DNA of 64,000 nucleotides from Oscillospiraceae bacterium (GCA_009779995.1 WRDW01000002.1:1-64000), one strand, 5' to 3'; positions 7,455 to 17,051 are shown, counted from the first letter of the stretch. Notes: generated by a model not told the origin, from the sequence alone. Translations and numbers: made by a program.

Positions 7455-9062
7455 ATGGCAATCGGCGAAAAGATCAAGAAGGCCATCGGCATCGAGGGCA
7501 ACGTGAAGGAGACCGTGCTGCCCATGATCAACTACGCCTCGAAGAACATCGGCGACGCGGCGCAGTCACAGGTCATCGGGGACCACTACCTGGCCTTCGT
7601 GACGTATGTGGAGGGGCTCTCCACGGGCACGGCCACGGTGCTCTCCTTCCTGCGCAGCATCTGGGACGCCGTGATCGACCCCTTCATCGGCTACGCGGTG
7701 GACCACACGCGCTCGCGCTTGGGCAAGCACAGGATCTGGGTTATCATCGCGGCGGCGCCCGTGTGCGCCTCCTTCGCGATGCGCTTCACCTCCTTCGGCC
7801 TATCGGGAAAGGAGGGCGCCACAAGCCAGCTGCTGGCCTACCACCTTTGCATCGGGCTGGTGTACGCCCTGTTCAACAGCATCCTGGATATCTCCCACAG
7901 CGCCATGCTGCCCACCCTGGCCCCGGGCTACTTCGAGCGCACGCAGTACATGTCCATGCAGTACATCATGAACTCCGTGGGCATGGTGCCCGCCAACCTG
8001 TTCGGCGCGGCGATGGTGGGCATCGTGAGCACGAAGGACTACGACCCCTCCATGCGCCCCACGCTGTTCAAGCTGGCCCTGGTGGTGGGCCTGGTGGGCG
8101 TGTTCCCCATCCTCTACAGCGGCATCGCCACCAAAGAGCCCAGCTCCAAAAACGACGTGTTTCCGCCGCTGAACGTGAAGGACTTCCTCCACGAATTCAA
8201 GCTTGTCCTAAAGAACCGGGCCTTCCGCCAATATTTCTCCATGACCTTCCTGTATCTCTTCGGCTCCTCGTTTTTCAGCGTATCCAAGCCCTTTTTCCTC
8301 CGGGAGGTGGCCAATCGCTGGGACCTGCGCAGCCAGCTGGACATCTACCGCGGCGGCGTGGAGATGCTGATGTTCCCCGTGAACTACGGCCTCACAAAAA
8401 AATTCGGCAAGCAGAAAAACGCGCTGATCACCCTGCCGCTGCTGTTCGTCAGCTTCTTCATCGGGATGCTTATCGCGCCCCAGGCGGCCGGGAGCCGGGC
8501 GGTGTCCGTCGTAATTATGCTCTTCGCCCGCGAAATTTTCTATATCATCGGCTACTCCGGCTACGGCTTCATGGTGAGCAACATCTACCCCGACGTCACC
8601 GACGTGGACGAGCTCATCACCGGCCGCCGCCGCGAGGCGACGATTTCCACCTTCAACTCCTTCGTGAAGACCATGACCAGCGGCTTCATGGCCTCCGTCG
8701 TCGGCATTCTGCTCGAGTGGTTCGGCGTGGCGCAGGATAGCTCGAAGGTCTTCCTGTTCGACGCACGGGCGAAGAACATCTATGGCGGCTTCACGCCCGC
8801 CTTTGGCCTGAAGGTCTCCAACGCCTTTTTGCCCGTGGTGTTCATGGGGCTCGCGCTGCTATCCCTGCGCAAATACAAGATGACCCGGCAGGACCACGAG
8901 CTGATCCGCCGGGTGATCGGGCAAAAGCACGAAACGGGCGAGGCCGGGGTGACCGACGCCGAGCGCGCCAAGCTGGAGGAGATCGCCGGGCAGCCCTGGG
9001 ACGCCATGTGGATTGGCGGCGCGGCGGTTGAGGTGGGCGAACACGCGGAGATCAGGTTCTAG
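7455..9062 (+). CDS. GPH-type (glycoside-pentoside-hexuronide:cation symporter-like) MFS transporter
   Basis: Multi-TM protein with SIWDAVIDPFIGYAVDHTRSRLGKHRIW motif. Confidence 0.85.
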   Translation: MAIGEKIKKAIGIEGNVKETVLPMINYASKNIGDAAQSQVIGDHYLAFVTYVEGLSTGTATVLSFLRSIWDAVIDPFIGYAVDHTRSRLGKHRIWVIIAAAPVCASFAMRFTSFGLSGKEGATSQLLAYHLCIGLVYALFNSILDISHSAMLPTLAPGYFERTQYMSMQYIMNSVGMVPANLFGAAMVGIVSTKDYDPSMRPTLFKLALVVGLVGVFPILYSGIATKEPSSKNDVFPPLNVKDFLHEFKLVLKNRAFRQYFSMTFLYLFGSSFFSVSKPFFLREVANRWDLRSQLDIYRGGVEMLMFPVNYGLTKKFGKQKNALITLPLLFVSFFIGMLIAPQAAGSRAVSVVIMLFAREIFYIIGYSGYGFMVSNIYPDVTDVDELITGRRREATISTFNSFVKTMTSGFMASVVGILLEWFGVAQDSSKVFLFDARAKNIYGGFTPAFGLKVSNAFLPVVFMGLALLSLRKYKMTRQDHELIRRVIGQKHETGEAGVTDAERAKLEEIAGQPWDAMWIGGAAVEVGEHAEIRF

Positions 9063-9078
9063 GCGGCAGATGAAAGAC

Positions 9079-9106
9079 GCCGAGACGCACAGCCGTGCGT
9101 CTCGGC
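9079..9106 (+). terminator. hairpin at transporter 3' end (repeat family R6)
   Basis: Perfect 12-bp stem GCCGAGACGCAC-agcc-GTGCGTCTCGGC; no strong T-tract. Confidence 0.5.
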
Positions 9107-9165
9107 ATCAACGGGCATGAAAAAAGCGGCGGCTTTCGTCACCGCTGTTTTCAGCAGAATTTATG

Positions 9166-9348
9166 TCACGCCTCTTCCTTGTGCACAACCTGCCTGCCCT
9201 TGTACATGCCGCACTCGGGGCAAACGCGGTGCGGAACCTTCAGCGCGCCGCAGCCGCACCTGTCCAGCGCGGGCGCCTTGAGCTTCCAGACGTTGTTGCG
9301 GCGTTTGTCGCGCCGGGCGTGAGAAACTCTCCTCTTCGGGACTGCCAT
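9166..9348 (-). CDS. rpmF: 50S ribosomal protein L32
   Basis: MAVPKRRVSHARRDKRRNNVWKL...CGCGALKVPHRVCPECGMYKGRQV. Confidence 0.95.
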   Translation of the reverse strand: MAVPKRRVSHARRDKRRNNVWKLKAPALDRCGCGALKVPHRVCPECGMYKGRQVVHKEEA

Positions 9349-9384
9349 GGTTTCACTCCTTGCTTGGTCTAACTATTACTATCG

Positions 9385-9411
9385 CGGGCGGCAATACTGC
9401 CGCCCCTACAG
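9385..9411. repeat. palindromic repeat family R1 copy
   Basis: CGGGCGGCAATACTGCCGCCCCTACAG. Confidence 0.75.
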
Positions 9412-9924
9412 CAATTCCTGCAATGCGGCCCAACCGGGGCCCCCGGCGAATCCGGAGGATTCGTTGGTGTGGAAGCTCGGGCCGCCCTCGGGCCTGCATT
9501 GGCACGGGCCCTCGTTCAGGTTCGCGCCGCAGCGCCGGCACAGCCCCGCGCAGTCCGGCCTGCACAGCATTTTGGGCGGCAGGGAGAGCACGATGTCCTC
9601 CCAGGCCAGGGTATCGGGCGAGAAGCGGGTATCCTCCAGCAAAATGAGCTCGTCGCTGTCCTCGCGGTTGCGGCTGAGCACCAGGGTGTGCGCCAGGGGA
9701 ACCCGCGCGCGGTACTCGAAGCTTTCGGCGCAGCGGTCGCACCGGACGTCAAGCACAATGGACGCGCCGCCCTCCAGGGTGACAATGCCCGCGCGGTTTT
9801 TCACCTGCCCGGCGACGCGCGGCGACGCCGCGAAAGGCAGCAGCCCCCCGAAGCCCTCCAGGGCATAATCAAAAGGCAGGGAAAGCCCCGGGGTATTGAA
9901 AACGGACTCAAGCTCGAGGAACAT
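9406..9924 (-). CDS. DUF177/YceD-like protein
   Basis: VRCDRCAESFEYR ... LCRPDCAGLCRRCGANLNEGPCQC; directly upstream of rpmF as is usual for this family. Confidence 0.9.
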   Translation of the reverse strand: MFLELESVFNTPGLSLPFDYALEGFGGLLPFAASPRVAGQVKNRAGIVTLEGGASIVLDVRCDRCAESFEYRARVPLAHTLVLSRNREDSDELILLEDTRFSPDTLAWEDIVLSLPPKMLCRPDCAGLCRRCGANLNEGPCQCRPEGGPSFHTNESSGFAGGPGWAALQELL

Positions 9925-10010
9925 AGCGCCTCCCCGTCCGGCCGGGCCGAACACACGAAGAATAGTATACGCGCATTCGCGGGAATTGTCAAGTTTTTTT
10001 TTGCGTGCTA

Positions 10011-10039
10011 TTGCTTTTTTGCGCGATATGAGGTATAAT
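10011..10039 (+). promoter_or_regulatory. sigma70-like promoter for XRE-cupin gene
   Basis: TTGCTT (10011-10016), 17-bp spacer, TATAAT (10034-10039). Confidence 0.6.
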
Positions 10040-10072
10040 GCATACCAATCTTCGCTTAAGGGAGACGCCAAA

Positions 10073-10633
10073 ATGACATCCGAAGAAAAAGACACGAGGC
10101 AGATCGCCGGCAGGCTCAGGGAGATCCGCGAGGTCAGCGATTTTTCCGTGGACGAAATCGCCGCGCGCCTGCAGATTCCAACGGCGCAATACCTGGCATA
10201 CGAGGTGGACGGGGACAACATCCCCATCAGCGTACTGTATTCCCTGGCCAACGCCTACGGCGTGGACATCACCGAGCTGCTCACGGGGCGTTCCCCGCGC
10301 CTGAGCAACTACTGCGTGGTGAAGCGGGGGCAGTCCACCGGCGTGGACCGCTACCCCGGCTACCACTTCGAGTCCCTGGCCTACAACTTCAAGCGCCGCA
10401 TCATGGAGCCGCTGATGGTCACCGTGGAGCCCGACGAGAAAGAGACGGCTCTTGTTTCCCATGCGGGGCAGGAGTTTAATCTTGTCATAGAGGGCAGGGT
10501 GTCCGTGCTTATCGACGGCGAGGAGATCGAGCTCCAGGCCGGGGAGTGCATCTACTTCGACCCGACCTTGCCCCACGGCCAGAAGGCCGCGTGCGGCAGG
10601 GCGGCGAAGTTTTTGACGGTGATCGCGGAGTAG
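10073..10633 (+). CDS. XRE-family regulator with C-terminal cupin domain
   Basis: N-terminal HTH (GRLREIREVSDFSVDEIAARLQIPTAQYLAYE) plus cupin (HAGQEFNLVIEGRVSVLIDGEEIELQAGECIYFDPTLPHG). Confidence 0.88.
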   Translation: MTSEEKDTRQIAGRLREIREVSDFSVDEIAARLQIPTAQYLAYEVDGDNIPISVLYSLANAYGVDITELLTGRSPRLSNYCVVKRGQSTGVDRYPGYHFESLAYNFKRRIMEPLMVTVEPDEKETALVSHAGQEFNLVIEGRVSVLIDGEEIELQAGECIYFDPTLPHGQKAACGRAAKFLTVIAE

Positions 10634-10654
10634 GTGAGCTCCGCCGATAGCGCC

Positions 10655-10762
10655 CGGCGGGGCAATGCCTCGCCCTGCGAGGGTTCCGCCAATGGCGGAT
10701 GCGGATCGTGGGCGGGATTCGCCATTGGCGAAACGCTGGTAGGGCGAGGCATTGCCCCGCCG
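10655..10762. repeat. MITE-like inverted-repeat element R5
   Basis: Perfect 22-bp terminal inverted repeats CGGCGGGGCAATGCCTCGCCCT / AGGGCGAGGCATTGCCCCGCCG with inner TCCGCCAATGGCGGA and TTCGCCATTGGCGAA palindromes. Confidence 0.85.
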
Positions 10763-10793
10763 CTGACTTAACTACACGAAAGGATTGATACCT

Positions 10794-12452
10794 ATGCTTC
10801 TAAATAAATACCTCGAACGATCAGACTTCACCTCCTACGAGGATTTCAAGCAAAATTACAGGCTCAACATCCCGGAGAACTTCAACTTCGGCTTCGACGT
10901 CGTGGACGCCTGGGCGGAAACCGACCCGGAAAAGAAGGCCCTGGTGTGGTGCAACGACCATGGCGGCGAAAAAATCCTCACGTTTGCCGAAACGAAAGCC
11001 CTCAGCAACCGGGCCGCGAATTTCTTTACCGGCCTGGGGATTGTGAAGGGCGACAGGGTGCTGCTGATCCTCAGCCAGCGCTGGCAATACTGGCCCTGCG
11101 CCGTGGCCCTGCACAAGCTCGGCGCGATATTGATCCCCGCCTCCGTCCAGCTGACCGCGAAAGACGTGAAATACCGCTGCAACGCCGCCGGGGTGAAGGC
11201 GGTTTTGGCGATTGACGACGCCTATGTCATGGAACAGATCGAGCAGGCCCTGCCGGAATGCGCTTCGATTGAGCACAAGATGATTGTCGGGGAGGACAGA
11301 GAGGGTTGGCTCAACTACGATGCCGAAATCGCGAAATGCTCTGACAGGTTCGCGCGCCCCACGGGCGACGCCGCCACCCACAACCGCGAGATTTTTCTGA
11401 CCTACTTCACCAGCGGGACCACGGGGATGCCCAAGATGGTGGCCCACAACCACATCCACCCCCTGGGGCATATTTTGACTGCCCAATACTGGCAGCGCGC
11501 GCGGGACGGCGGCCTGCACTTCACCGTGCTCGCGGATTCCGGCTGGGCGAAGTTCGGCTGGGGGAAAATTTACGGCCAGTGGCTGTGCGGCGCGGCGGTG
11601 TTCGCCTACGACATGGACAGGTTCGTGCCGAAGCGCCTGCTGGATAAAGTAGTGCAATACAAGCCCGACACCTTCTGCGCGCCGCCCACCATGTTCCGGT
11701 TCATGATCCAGGAGGACCTGTCGCAATATGACTTGCGCTTCATCCGGCACTGTTCCACGGCCGGGGAGCCGCTTAACCCCGAGGTGTACAACAAGTGGAA
11801 GGAGCTCACGGGTTTGGATCTCTGCGAGGGCTTCGGGCAGACCGAGGGCCCCGTGCTGCTGGCCAACTTCGAGGGCTTCACCCCGAAGCCCGGCTCCATG
11901 GGCAAGCCCTCGCCCGATTACGACATCGACATCGTGGACGGCGAGGGGCGCTCCTGCGGCGTGGGCGAGGAGGGCGAGCTGGTGGTGCGGGGTATCGACA
12001 AGTACATGCCCGCCGGGCTCTTCGTGGAGGTCTACGGCGACCCGGAGGCGACAAAGCGCATCCTGGGCGGGGCGCTGTACCGCACCGGGGACATCGCCTG
12101 GCGGGACAGCAAGGGCTACTACTGGTTCGTGGGGCGCGGCGACGACATGATCAAGTGCTCGGGCTATAGAATTGGCCCGTTCGAGGTGGAAAGCGCCCTG
12201 ATGGAGCACCCCGCCGTGGTGGAGTGCGCCATCACCGGCGCGCCCGACCCCATACGCGGCCAGGTGGTGAAGGCGACCCTTGTGCTGGCGAAGGGCTTTA
12301 CGCCGGGCGACGCGCTTGTGAAGGAGCTGCAGGACCACGTGAAGAGGGTGACGGCGCCATTCAAATACCCCCGCGTCATCGAATTCGTGGACGCGCTGCC
12401 CAAGACCGCCAGCGGAAAAATCCGGCGGGTGGAGATACGGGAAAAGGGATAA
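10794..12452 (+). CDS. AMP-dependent acyl-CoA synthetase/ligase
   Basis: YFTSGTTGMPKMVAHNH, GFGQTEGPVLL, YRTGDIAW, KCSGYRIGPFEVE, PKTASGKIRR motifs. Confidence 0.92.
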   Translation: MLLNKYLERSDFTSYEDFKQNYRLNIPENFNFGFDVVDAWAETDPEKKALVWCNDHGGEKILTFAETKALSNRAANFFTGLGIVKGDRVLLILSQRWQYWPCAVALHKLGAILIPASVQLTAKDVKYRCNAAGVKAVLAIDDAYVMEQIEQALPECASIEHKMIVGEDREGWLNYDAEIAKCSDRFARPTGDAATHNREIFLTYFTSGTTGMPKMVAHNHIHPLGHILTAQYWQRARDGGLHFTVLADSGWAKFGWGKIYGQWLCGAAVFAYDMDRFVPKRLLDKVVQYKPDTFCAPPTMFRFMIQEDLSQYDLRFIRHCSTAGEPLNPEVYNKWKELTGLDLCEGFGQTEGPVLLANFEGFTPKPGSMGKPSPDYDIDIVDGEGRSCGVGEEGELVVRGIDKYMPAGLFVEVYGDPEATKRILGGALYRTGDIAWRDSKGYYWFVGRGDDMIKCSGYRIGPFEVESALMEHPAVVECAITGAPDPIRGQVVKATLVLAKGFTPGDALVKELQDHVKRVTAPFKYPRVIEFVDALPKTASGKIRRVEIREKG

Positions 12453-12503
12453 AATTGCCCGCAATTTGTCAGCCCGACAAAAAAATAAAGCGATAAACCG
12501 TTA

Positions 12504-12536
12504 AACCTCCCGGCTTTCAAAAGCTGGGAGGTTTTT
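12504..12536 (+). terminator. rho-independent terminator
   Basis: AACCTCCCGGCTTT-caaa-AGCTGGGAGGTTTTT. Confidence 0.8.
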
Positions 12537-12611
12537 CCCTTGTCAATTTCCATAATTTGTGCATTGCCGCGCGTTGCCTAGAACAATATGGGTTTAAAAC
12601 TTCCAATTCCC

Positions 12612-12640
12612 TTGACACCCCGGCGCAAACCCTTTATAGT
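12612..12640 (+). promoter_or_regulatory. sigma70-like promoter for pilin-like gene
   Basis: TTGACA (12612-12617), 17 bp, TATAGT (12635-12640). Confidence 0.65.
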
Positions 12641-12726
12641 AGCACCAGCGGCGCAGGGGAGCGCCTGACGAAATTTTTGCACGGAGCAAAAGACAAAAGA
12701 GAGAAAGAAAGAGGTAACAGGCACAA

Positions 12727-14850
12727 ATGAAAACGGAAAAGAAAGCAAGGCTACTGGCGATCCTCCTGGCGGTGCTCTTGGGGGCGAGCATGTTCGCGCC
12801 CCTGATGGCGCAGGCGGCCCCCCCCGACGACGGCGGCAAGCTCACCATCCACAAGTTCATCATGAAGGACCTGCGCGACGCCCTGGACCCCAACGACGGC
12901 AATGTCCTGGACGGCACGAGGCAGGCGCAGCTCGACGCGCTCATCGCTGCGGGCAAGGCGGCCCCGCTGGGCGGCGTCGTGTTCAAGGTGTATAAACTCG
13001 ACCTGTCCAGCTTCATCACGAGCACCAGCGCACCCGTGGACAACCCGAACCCAACCGACGGCCCCTGGGGGAGCCTGGGCGCGAACCCAGACTGGGAGGA
13101 CATCATCAAGGCGTTTGAAAGCGTGGCCTTCTCGCTGGACAATTACCTAGAACCCACGAAGATTGCACTGACCAGCGCCACAGGCGCCGCCGGCACCCTC
13201 TACAACTTCGCCCTGGTGATGGAAGCCGGCAAGGCCAAGGTCTTTGACGAAGTCACCACCAGCCTCACGGCCCCCGTCGGCGTGGTCACGACCAAGCAGC
13301 TGGAGAAGGGCTTCTACCTGGTGGTGGAGCAGCCCGGCCCCGTCGTGGGTAGCAACGGCTGTGTGGCCTCCATGTCCTTCCCCTTCATCGCGGCCGTACC
13401 CATGACCAACCCCACCGGCGACGGCTGGATCGAAAACGTGAACTGCTACCCGAAGAACGGCGACATCAACACCGAAAAATCGGTCGACCGCAACGCCGTG
13501 TACGTGGGCGAAAAGAAGACATGGACCATCAACGTGTCCGTGCCCCAGGACATCATGCACTACGAGCAGTTCTTCCTCACGGACGTGCTGGACGACGCCC
13601 TGAACTTCGTGCCGGGCAGCCTGAAGATCTATGCCCTGCCCGAAAAGGACGCGCTCAACAGCGCCGGCAGGATGATCCCCGTGGGCAGCGCCCCCATCCC
13701 CAACTACCGTGAGAGCCATAACGCCGCAACCAACGAGCTGATGGTGGAGTTCATCGTGGGCATCTTCGGCAAAGACTCGCTGGGCCGCGACACCGCCTCC
13801 TACACCGTGGACGGCCGCAACTGGCTGTTCGGCGACTTCAACGGCGACGGCAAAATTGCCGCCGAAGACAACGAATTCGTCATCAAATACATCCGCTTCG
13901 AGTTCGAGACCACGGTCAACGAGAAGATCCTCGACCGCCTGCATGCGTCCTATGCGCTGAACAATAAAGCGGACATCAACTTCAGGCACAGGTACGACAA
14001 CACGGGCCGCAAGCGCGAGAGCAACGGGATCGATCTCCATACAGCGGCGCTGATCTTCAACAAAATCAACGCGCACACCGGCGCGCAGCTCCCCGGCGCC
14101 GGCTTCCAGATCGCCACCACCGACGCCAAGGCCAGGGCGGGCCAGTTCCTGCGCAGGGTGCAGCACTGGGTATGCCTCGGCAAAACCCTGGCAGGGGCGG
14201 AGATCTACAGGCAGGTGTGGTCTATCCTTGACGTCGACGACGCGAACGGCTACACCTCCAGCGTCGGCTCCTTCACCTTCACCGGCGGCGTACCGAACGC
14301 CGATGGCACTCTGCCGGCAGGCGTCACCGCCGTACCCACCGCCGCGCTCACCTACGCCGCCAACGGCATCGTCTGGGAGGAGTTCAGCGTTCTGCACGAC
14401 GCCGACCCGGCGTCCACCTCCGTGGCCCAGGATTCCCTCCTCCCCCCGACGATGAAGAACGACTACAACTTCACCGGCTGGCCGGACTTCACCGCCAAGG
14501 CGGCGAACAAGGCCATCGTGCGCTTCGAGGGCATCAAGGAGTTCAACGGCAATTTCACCGACCCGAAGGGTAACGAGGACTACCGCTCCTACTACATCGT
14601 GGAGACCAAGGCCCCCGAAAGCTTCAACCTGCTGCTTGACCCGATCCGCATCACCTACAGCGCCACCGTCTCCACCGAGGAAAACTGGTACACCCTGGAC
14701 GGCGGCGCAGTGAACAACACCAACACCTTCATCCTGCCCCGCACCGGCGGCACCGGCACCATCCTGTTCACGGCCGGCGGCATCTCGCTGATCGGCGTGG
14801 CGGCTGTGTTGCTCCTGCTGGGCGCGAGAAGAAAAAAAGCAAAAGGCTGA
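12727..14850 (+). CDS. LPxTG-anchored pilin/isopeptide-forming surface protein (SpaA-like), with a dockerin-like calcium-loop motif
   Basis: Signal peptide; C-terminal ILPRTGGTGTILFTAGGISLIGVAAVLLLLGARRKKAKG; EKSVDRNAVYVGEKKTWTINVSVPQDI; internal GDFNGDGKIAAEDNEFVIKYIR. Confidence 0.85.
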   Translation: MKTEKKARLLAILLAVLLGASMFAPLMAQAAPPDDGGKLTIHKFIMKDLRDALDPNDGNVLDGTRQAQLDALIAAGKAAPLGGVVFKVYKLDLSSFITSTSAPVDNPNPTDGPWGSLGANPDWEDIIKAFESVAFSLDNYLEPTKIALTSATGAAGTLYNFALVMEAGKAKVFDEVTTSLTAPVGVVTTKQLEKGFYLVVEQPGPVVGSNGCVASMSFPFIAAVPMTNPTGDGWIENVNCYPKNGDINTEKSVDRNAVYVGEKKTWTINVSVPQDIMHYEQFFLTDVLDDALNFVPGSLKIYALPEKDALNSAGRMIPVGSAPIPNYRESHNAATNELMVEFIVGIFGKDSLGRDTASYTVDGRNWLFGDFNGDGKIAAEDNEFVIKYIRFEFETTVNEKILDRLHASYALNNKADINFRHRYDNTGRKRESNGIDLHTAALIFNKINAHTGAQLPGAGFQIATTDAKARAGQFLRRVQHWVCLGKTLAGAEIYRQVWSILDVDDANGYTSSVGSFTFTGGVPNADGTLPAGVTAVPTAALTYAANGIVWEEFSVLHDADPASTSVAQDSLLPPTMKNDYNFTGWPDFTAKAANKAIVRFEGIKEFNGNFTDPKGNEDYRSYYIVETKAPESFNLLLDPIRITYSATVSTEENWYTLDGGAVNNTNTFILPRTGGTGTILFTAGGISLIGVAAVLLLLGARRKKAKG

Positions 14851-14917
14851 GAACGCCGCGTAACCCTGCGTAAGCGCGGTCTGCGCGACCGAGAGCAAAA
14901 CCAAGGCAGAACAAATG

Positions 14918-14943
14918 GCCCGCCGGGCAGACGCCCGGCGGGC
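14918..14943 (+). terminator. strong GC hairpin after pilin-like gene
   Basis: GCCCGCCGGGC-agac-GCCCGGCGGGC followed by T-rich sequence. Confidence 0.7.
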
Positions 14944-15034
14944 TGGTGCGTTGTTTTGCCGCTCTATAGCAAGTTGCCGCTGTGCCTCTGCCGCCGGGGG
15001 CGGTCAGCCGCTCTCGGAGGCAATCATACAACCC

Positions 15035-15598
15035 TCACAACGGCCAAGCCGCGCGCTCGTCCCTGTTCACCAGGAAGGCGCGCTTCGCAAGCCCGGCCAG
15101 GGGGGCGTCCCGGAGGGAATCCGAGTAGAACTCCTCTATGTCCACCGAGCCGAAGGCCTCCCGCAGGCGGCGCAGCTTCTCCGGGCCGTAGCAGTCCGGG
15201 CCGATGAGGCGGCCCGTGCGCGGGTCCACGCGGGTGGCCACCAGGCGGATGCCCAGCCGCGCGCAGATGGGCCGCAGCAAAAACTCCGCCGAATCGGACA
15301 CGACGATGTCGTCAGGCCGCTTCTGCGCCAGATACCAGGGCCGCAGCAGGGTCTCGGCGTGGGCGTCCCAAAACAGGCGCACCTCCTCCTCCCAGTCCGG
15401 CAGGTCTTTCATGAAGAGATAAAACTCCGCCTTGAAGGGCTCGCCGCTCTCCCGGAAGACGCGGTGGCGGACGGCCTCCCGGCCGATGCGCGGCAGGTAA
15501 CGCCGCAGGCGGGGATGGCGCTTCATGCAAAACGTGACGAAGGTGATCCCCGCGTTGGGATAGACAATCGTCTCGTCGAAGTCATAGACATTGGGCAT
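15035..15598 (-). CDS. HAD-superfamily phosphatase (HAD-IB-like)
   Basis: MPNVYDFDETIVYPNAG (DxDxT), VVSDSAEFLL, DIEEFYSDSLRDAPL motifs. Confidence 0.85.
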   Translation of the reverse strand: MPNVYDFDETIVYPNAGITFVTFCMKRHPRLRRYLPRIGREAVRHRVFRESGEPFKAEFYLFMKDLPDWEEEVRLFWDAHAETLLRPWYLAQKRPDDIVVSDSAEFLLRPICARLGIRLVATRVDPRTGRLIGPDCYGPEKLRRLREAFGSVDIEEFYSDSLRDAPLAGLAKRAFLVNRDERAAWPL

Positions 15599-15667
15599 TA
15601 TGATGGCCTTTCATGCATCGAATAGGGACATTATACACGATTTTTTGGCGCTTGTCCAGCGAAAGGC

Positions 15668-15695
15668 TTGACTTTTTCCAGGGTTTTGGTATACT
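15668..15695 (+). promoter_or_regulatory. sigma70-like promoter upstream of metallophosphoesterase
   Basis: TTGACT (15668-15673), 16 bp, TATACT (15690-15695). Confidence 0.5.
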
Positions 15696-15710
15696 TGATG
15701 TAATATCATG

Positions 15711-15771
15711 CGGGTGGCTGTGGGCAGCCGCCCCTACATAAAAGCGGGTGGCAAGAATGCCACCCCTACAG
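15711..15771. repeat. two tandem R1 palindromic repeats
   Basis: CGGGTGGCTGTGGGCAGCCGCCCCTACA (15711-15738) and CGGGTGGCAAGAATGCCACCCCTACAG (15745-15771). Confidence 0.8.
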
Positions 15772-15782
15772 GACACAACTCT

Positions 15783-17051
15783 ATGCTCAAGCTGTGGCAT
15801 TTCACCGACCTGCACCTGCACCTGCGCGAGGACCCGGCGGATCTGGACGCCCGCCCCAACGTCACCGCCGTGCTGCACAGCGGCGCGATCACCGACGCCT
15901 GCCTCGCGGCCTTTTTGGACGAGCCTGGCTGCGGGATTCTGCTCATCTCCGGCGACCTGACGCAGCACGGCCACCCCGTCGAACTGCGCGAGATACTGCG
16001 AAAACTGGAGGCCGTCCAAGAGACCGGCAAGCGCGTGATCGCCATCACCGCGAGCCACGACCTGAAGACCGGGGGCGACGCATACGCGCATGAACTGCGG
16101 AAATTGTTCGCGCGTTTCGGCCCGGACGACGCCATCGCAAGCTTCGGCCAGGCCTTCGTCGTGCAGCTCGAACCCGGCCTGCGTTTATTGTGCGTGCATG
16201 ATCACGACAGAACAAGCCCGCCGCCCTGGCTGGACTGGGCCGTTGAGCAAATCAAGCAGGCGAAGGCCGAAGGGGAAAGCATCTTCGGCATGACGCATTT
16301 GCCCAGCCTGCCGCCCACGCCCATCTATCCCCTGCTCAGCCCCGGCGGCCTGGTGCCGGATCACCAAAATACCACGCGGGCGCTCGCCAACGCCGGAATG
16401 CCGTTTATGCTCACCGGGCACGCGCACATGCACAACATAGGGCACATGGTCACGCCGGAGGGCAGCGACTATTGGGACGTGAACACCTCGGCGTTGGTGG
16501 GCTATCCGGGGAAATTCCGCGAGCTCGTGTTCGAGGATGGCCGCGTACATATCACCAGCCGGGAGATTCCCCACATCCCCGCCTTCGGCGAACTGACCTC
16601 GCGCGAATACCTCAGACAGACCCTCGAAACCGTATGGCAAAACCTGTTCTACGGCATGGAGCACGATTTCGCGCTATTCTGCGAAAGCCTGGACAGGATG
16701 ATCCCGCCCGATCCCCTCTTCAAATATGAGCGTTACGTGCGCCTGGCCGGGAAGCTCCTCAATCACCGCCTGACCCTGGGACGCCTGGGCGGTCTGATGC
16801 TCTGTAAGCATAGGATTCCCAAGGATGCCAGGAAGCTGCTCCTGCGCGACGTGATCATCGAGCTCATGGCCAACACCGCCTCCGGGGAGGAGCCCCACGG
16901 GCCCGACACGGACATCGGCAGGGCCTTCATGGCCTACGGCAGGCGCTTGCAGTTCATCGGCAATAAGAGAGGCATCGCCGATTTCGCGGCGTGGTGGCTC
17001 TCGCTGGTGTATGACCCTGTTGACGACGACGAGGTTGTGATTGGGTTTTGA
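15783..17051 (+). CDS. metallophosphoesterase
   Basis: FTDLHLH, LISGDLTQHGHPVE, ASHD, LTGHAHMHN motifs. Confidence 0.87.
   Translation: MLKLWHFTDLHLHLREDPADLDARPNVTAVLHSGAITDACLAAFLDEPGCGILLISGDLTQHGHPVELREILRKLEAVQETGKRVIAITASHDLKTGGDAYAHELRKLFARFGPDDAIASFGQAFVVQLEPGLRLLCVHDHDRTSPPPWLDWAVEQIKQAKAEGESIFGMTHLPSLPPTPIYPLLSPGGLVPDHQNTTRALANAGMPFMLTGHAHMHNIGHMVTPEGSDYWDVNTSALVGYPGKFRELVFEDGRVHITSREIPHIPAFGELTSREYLRQTLETVWQNLFYGMEHDFALFCESLDRMIPPDPLFKYERYVRLAGKLLNHRLTLGRLGGLMLCKHRIPKDARKLLLRDVIIELMANTASGEEPHGPDTDIGRAFMAYGRRLQFIGNKRGIADFAAWWLSLVYDPVDDDEVVIGF

Noticed and set aside
10821-12464. 547-codon minus-strand ORF
   Set aside because: Shadow of the acyl-CoA synthetase gene.
13147-14904. 585-codon minus-strand ORF
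   Set aside because: Shadow of the pilin-like gene; Gly/Val/His-rich and not protein-like.
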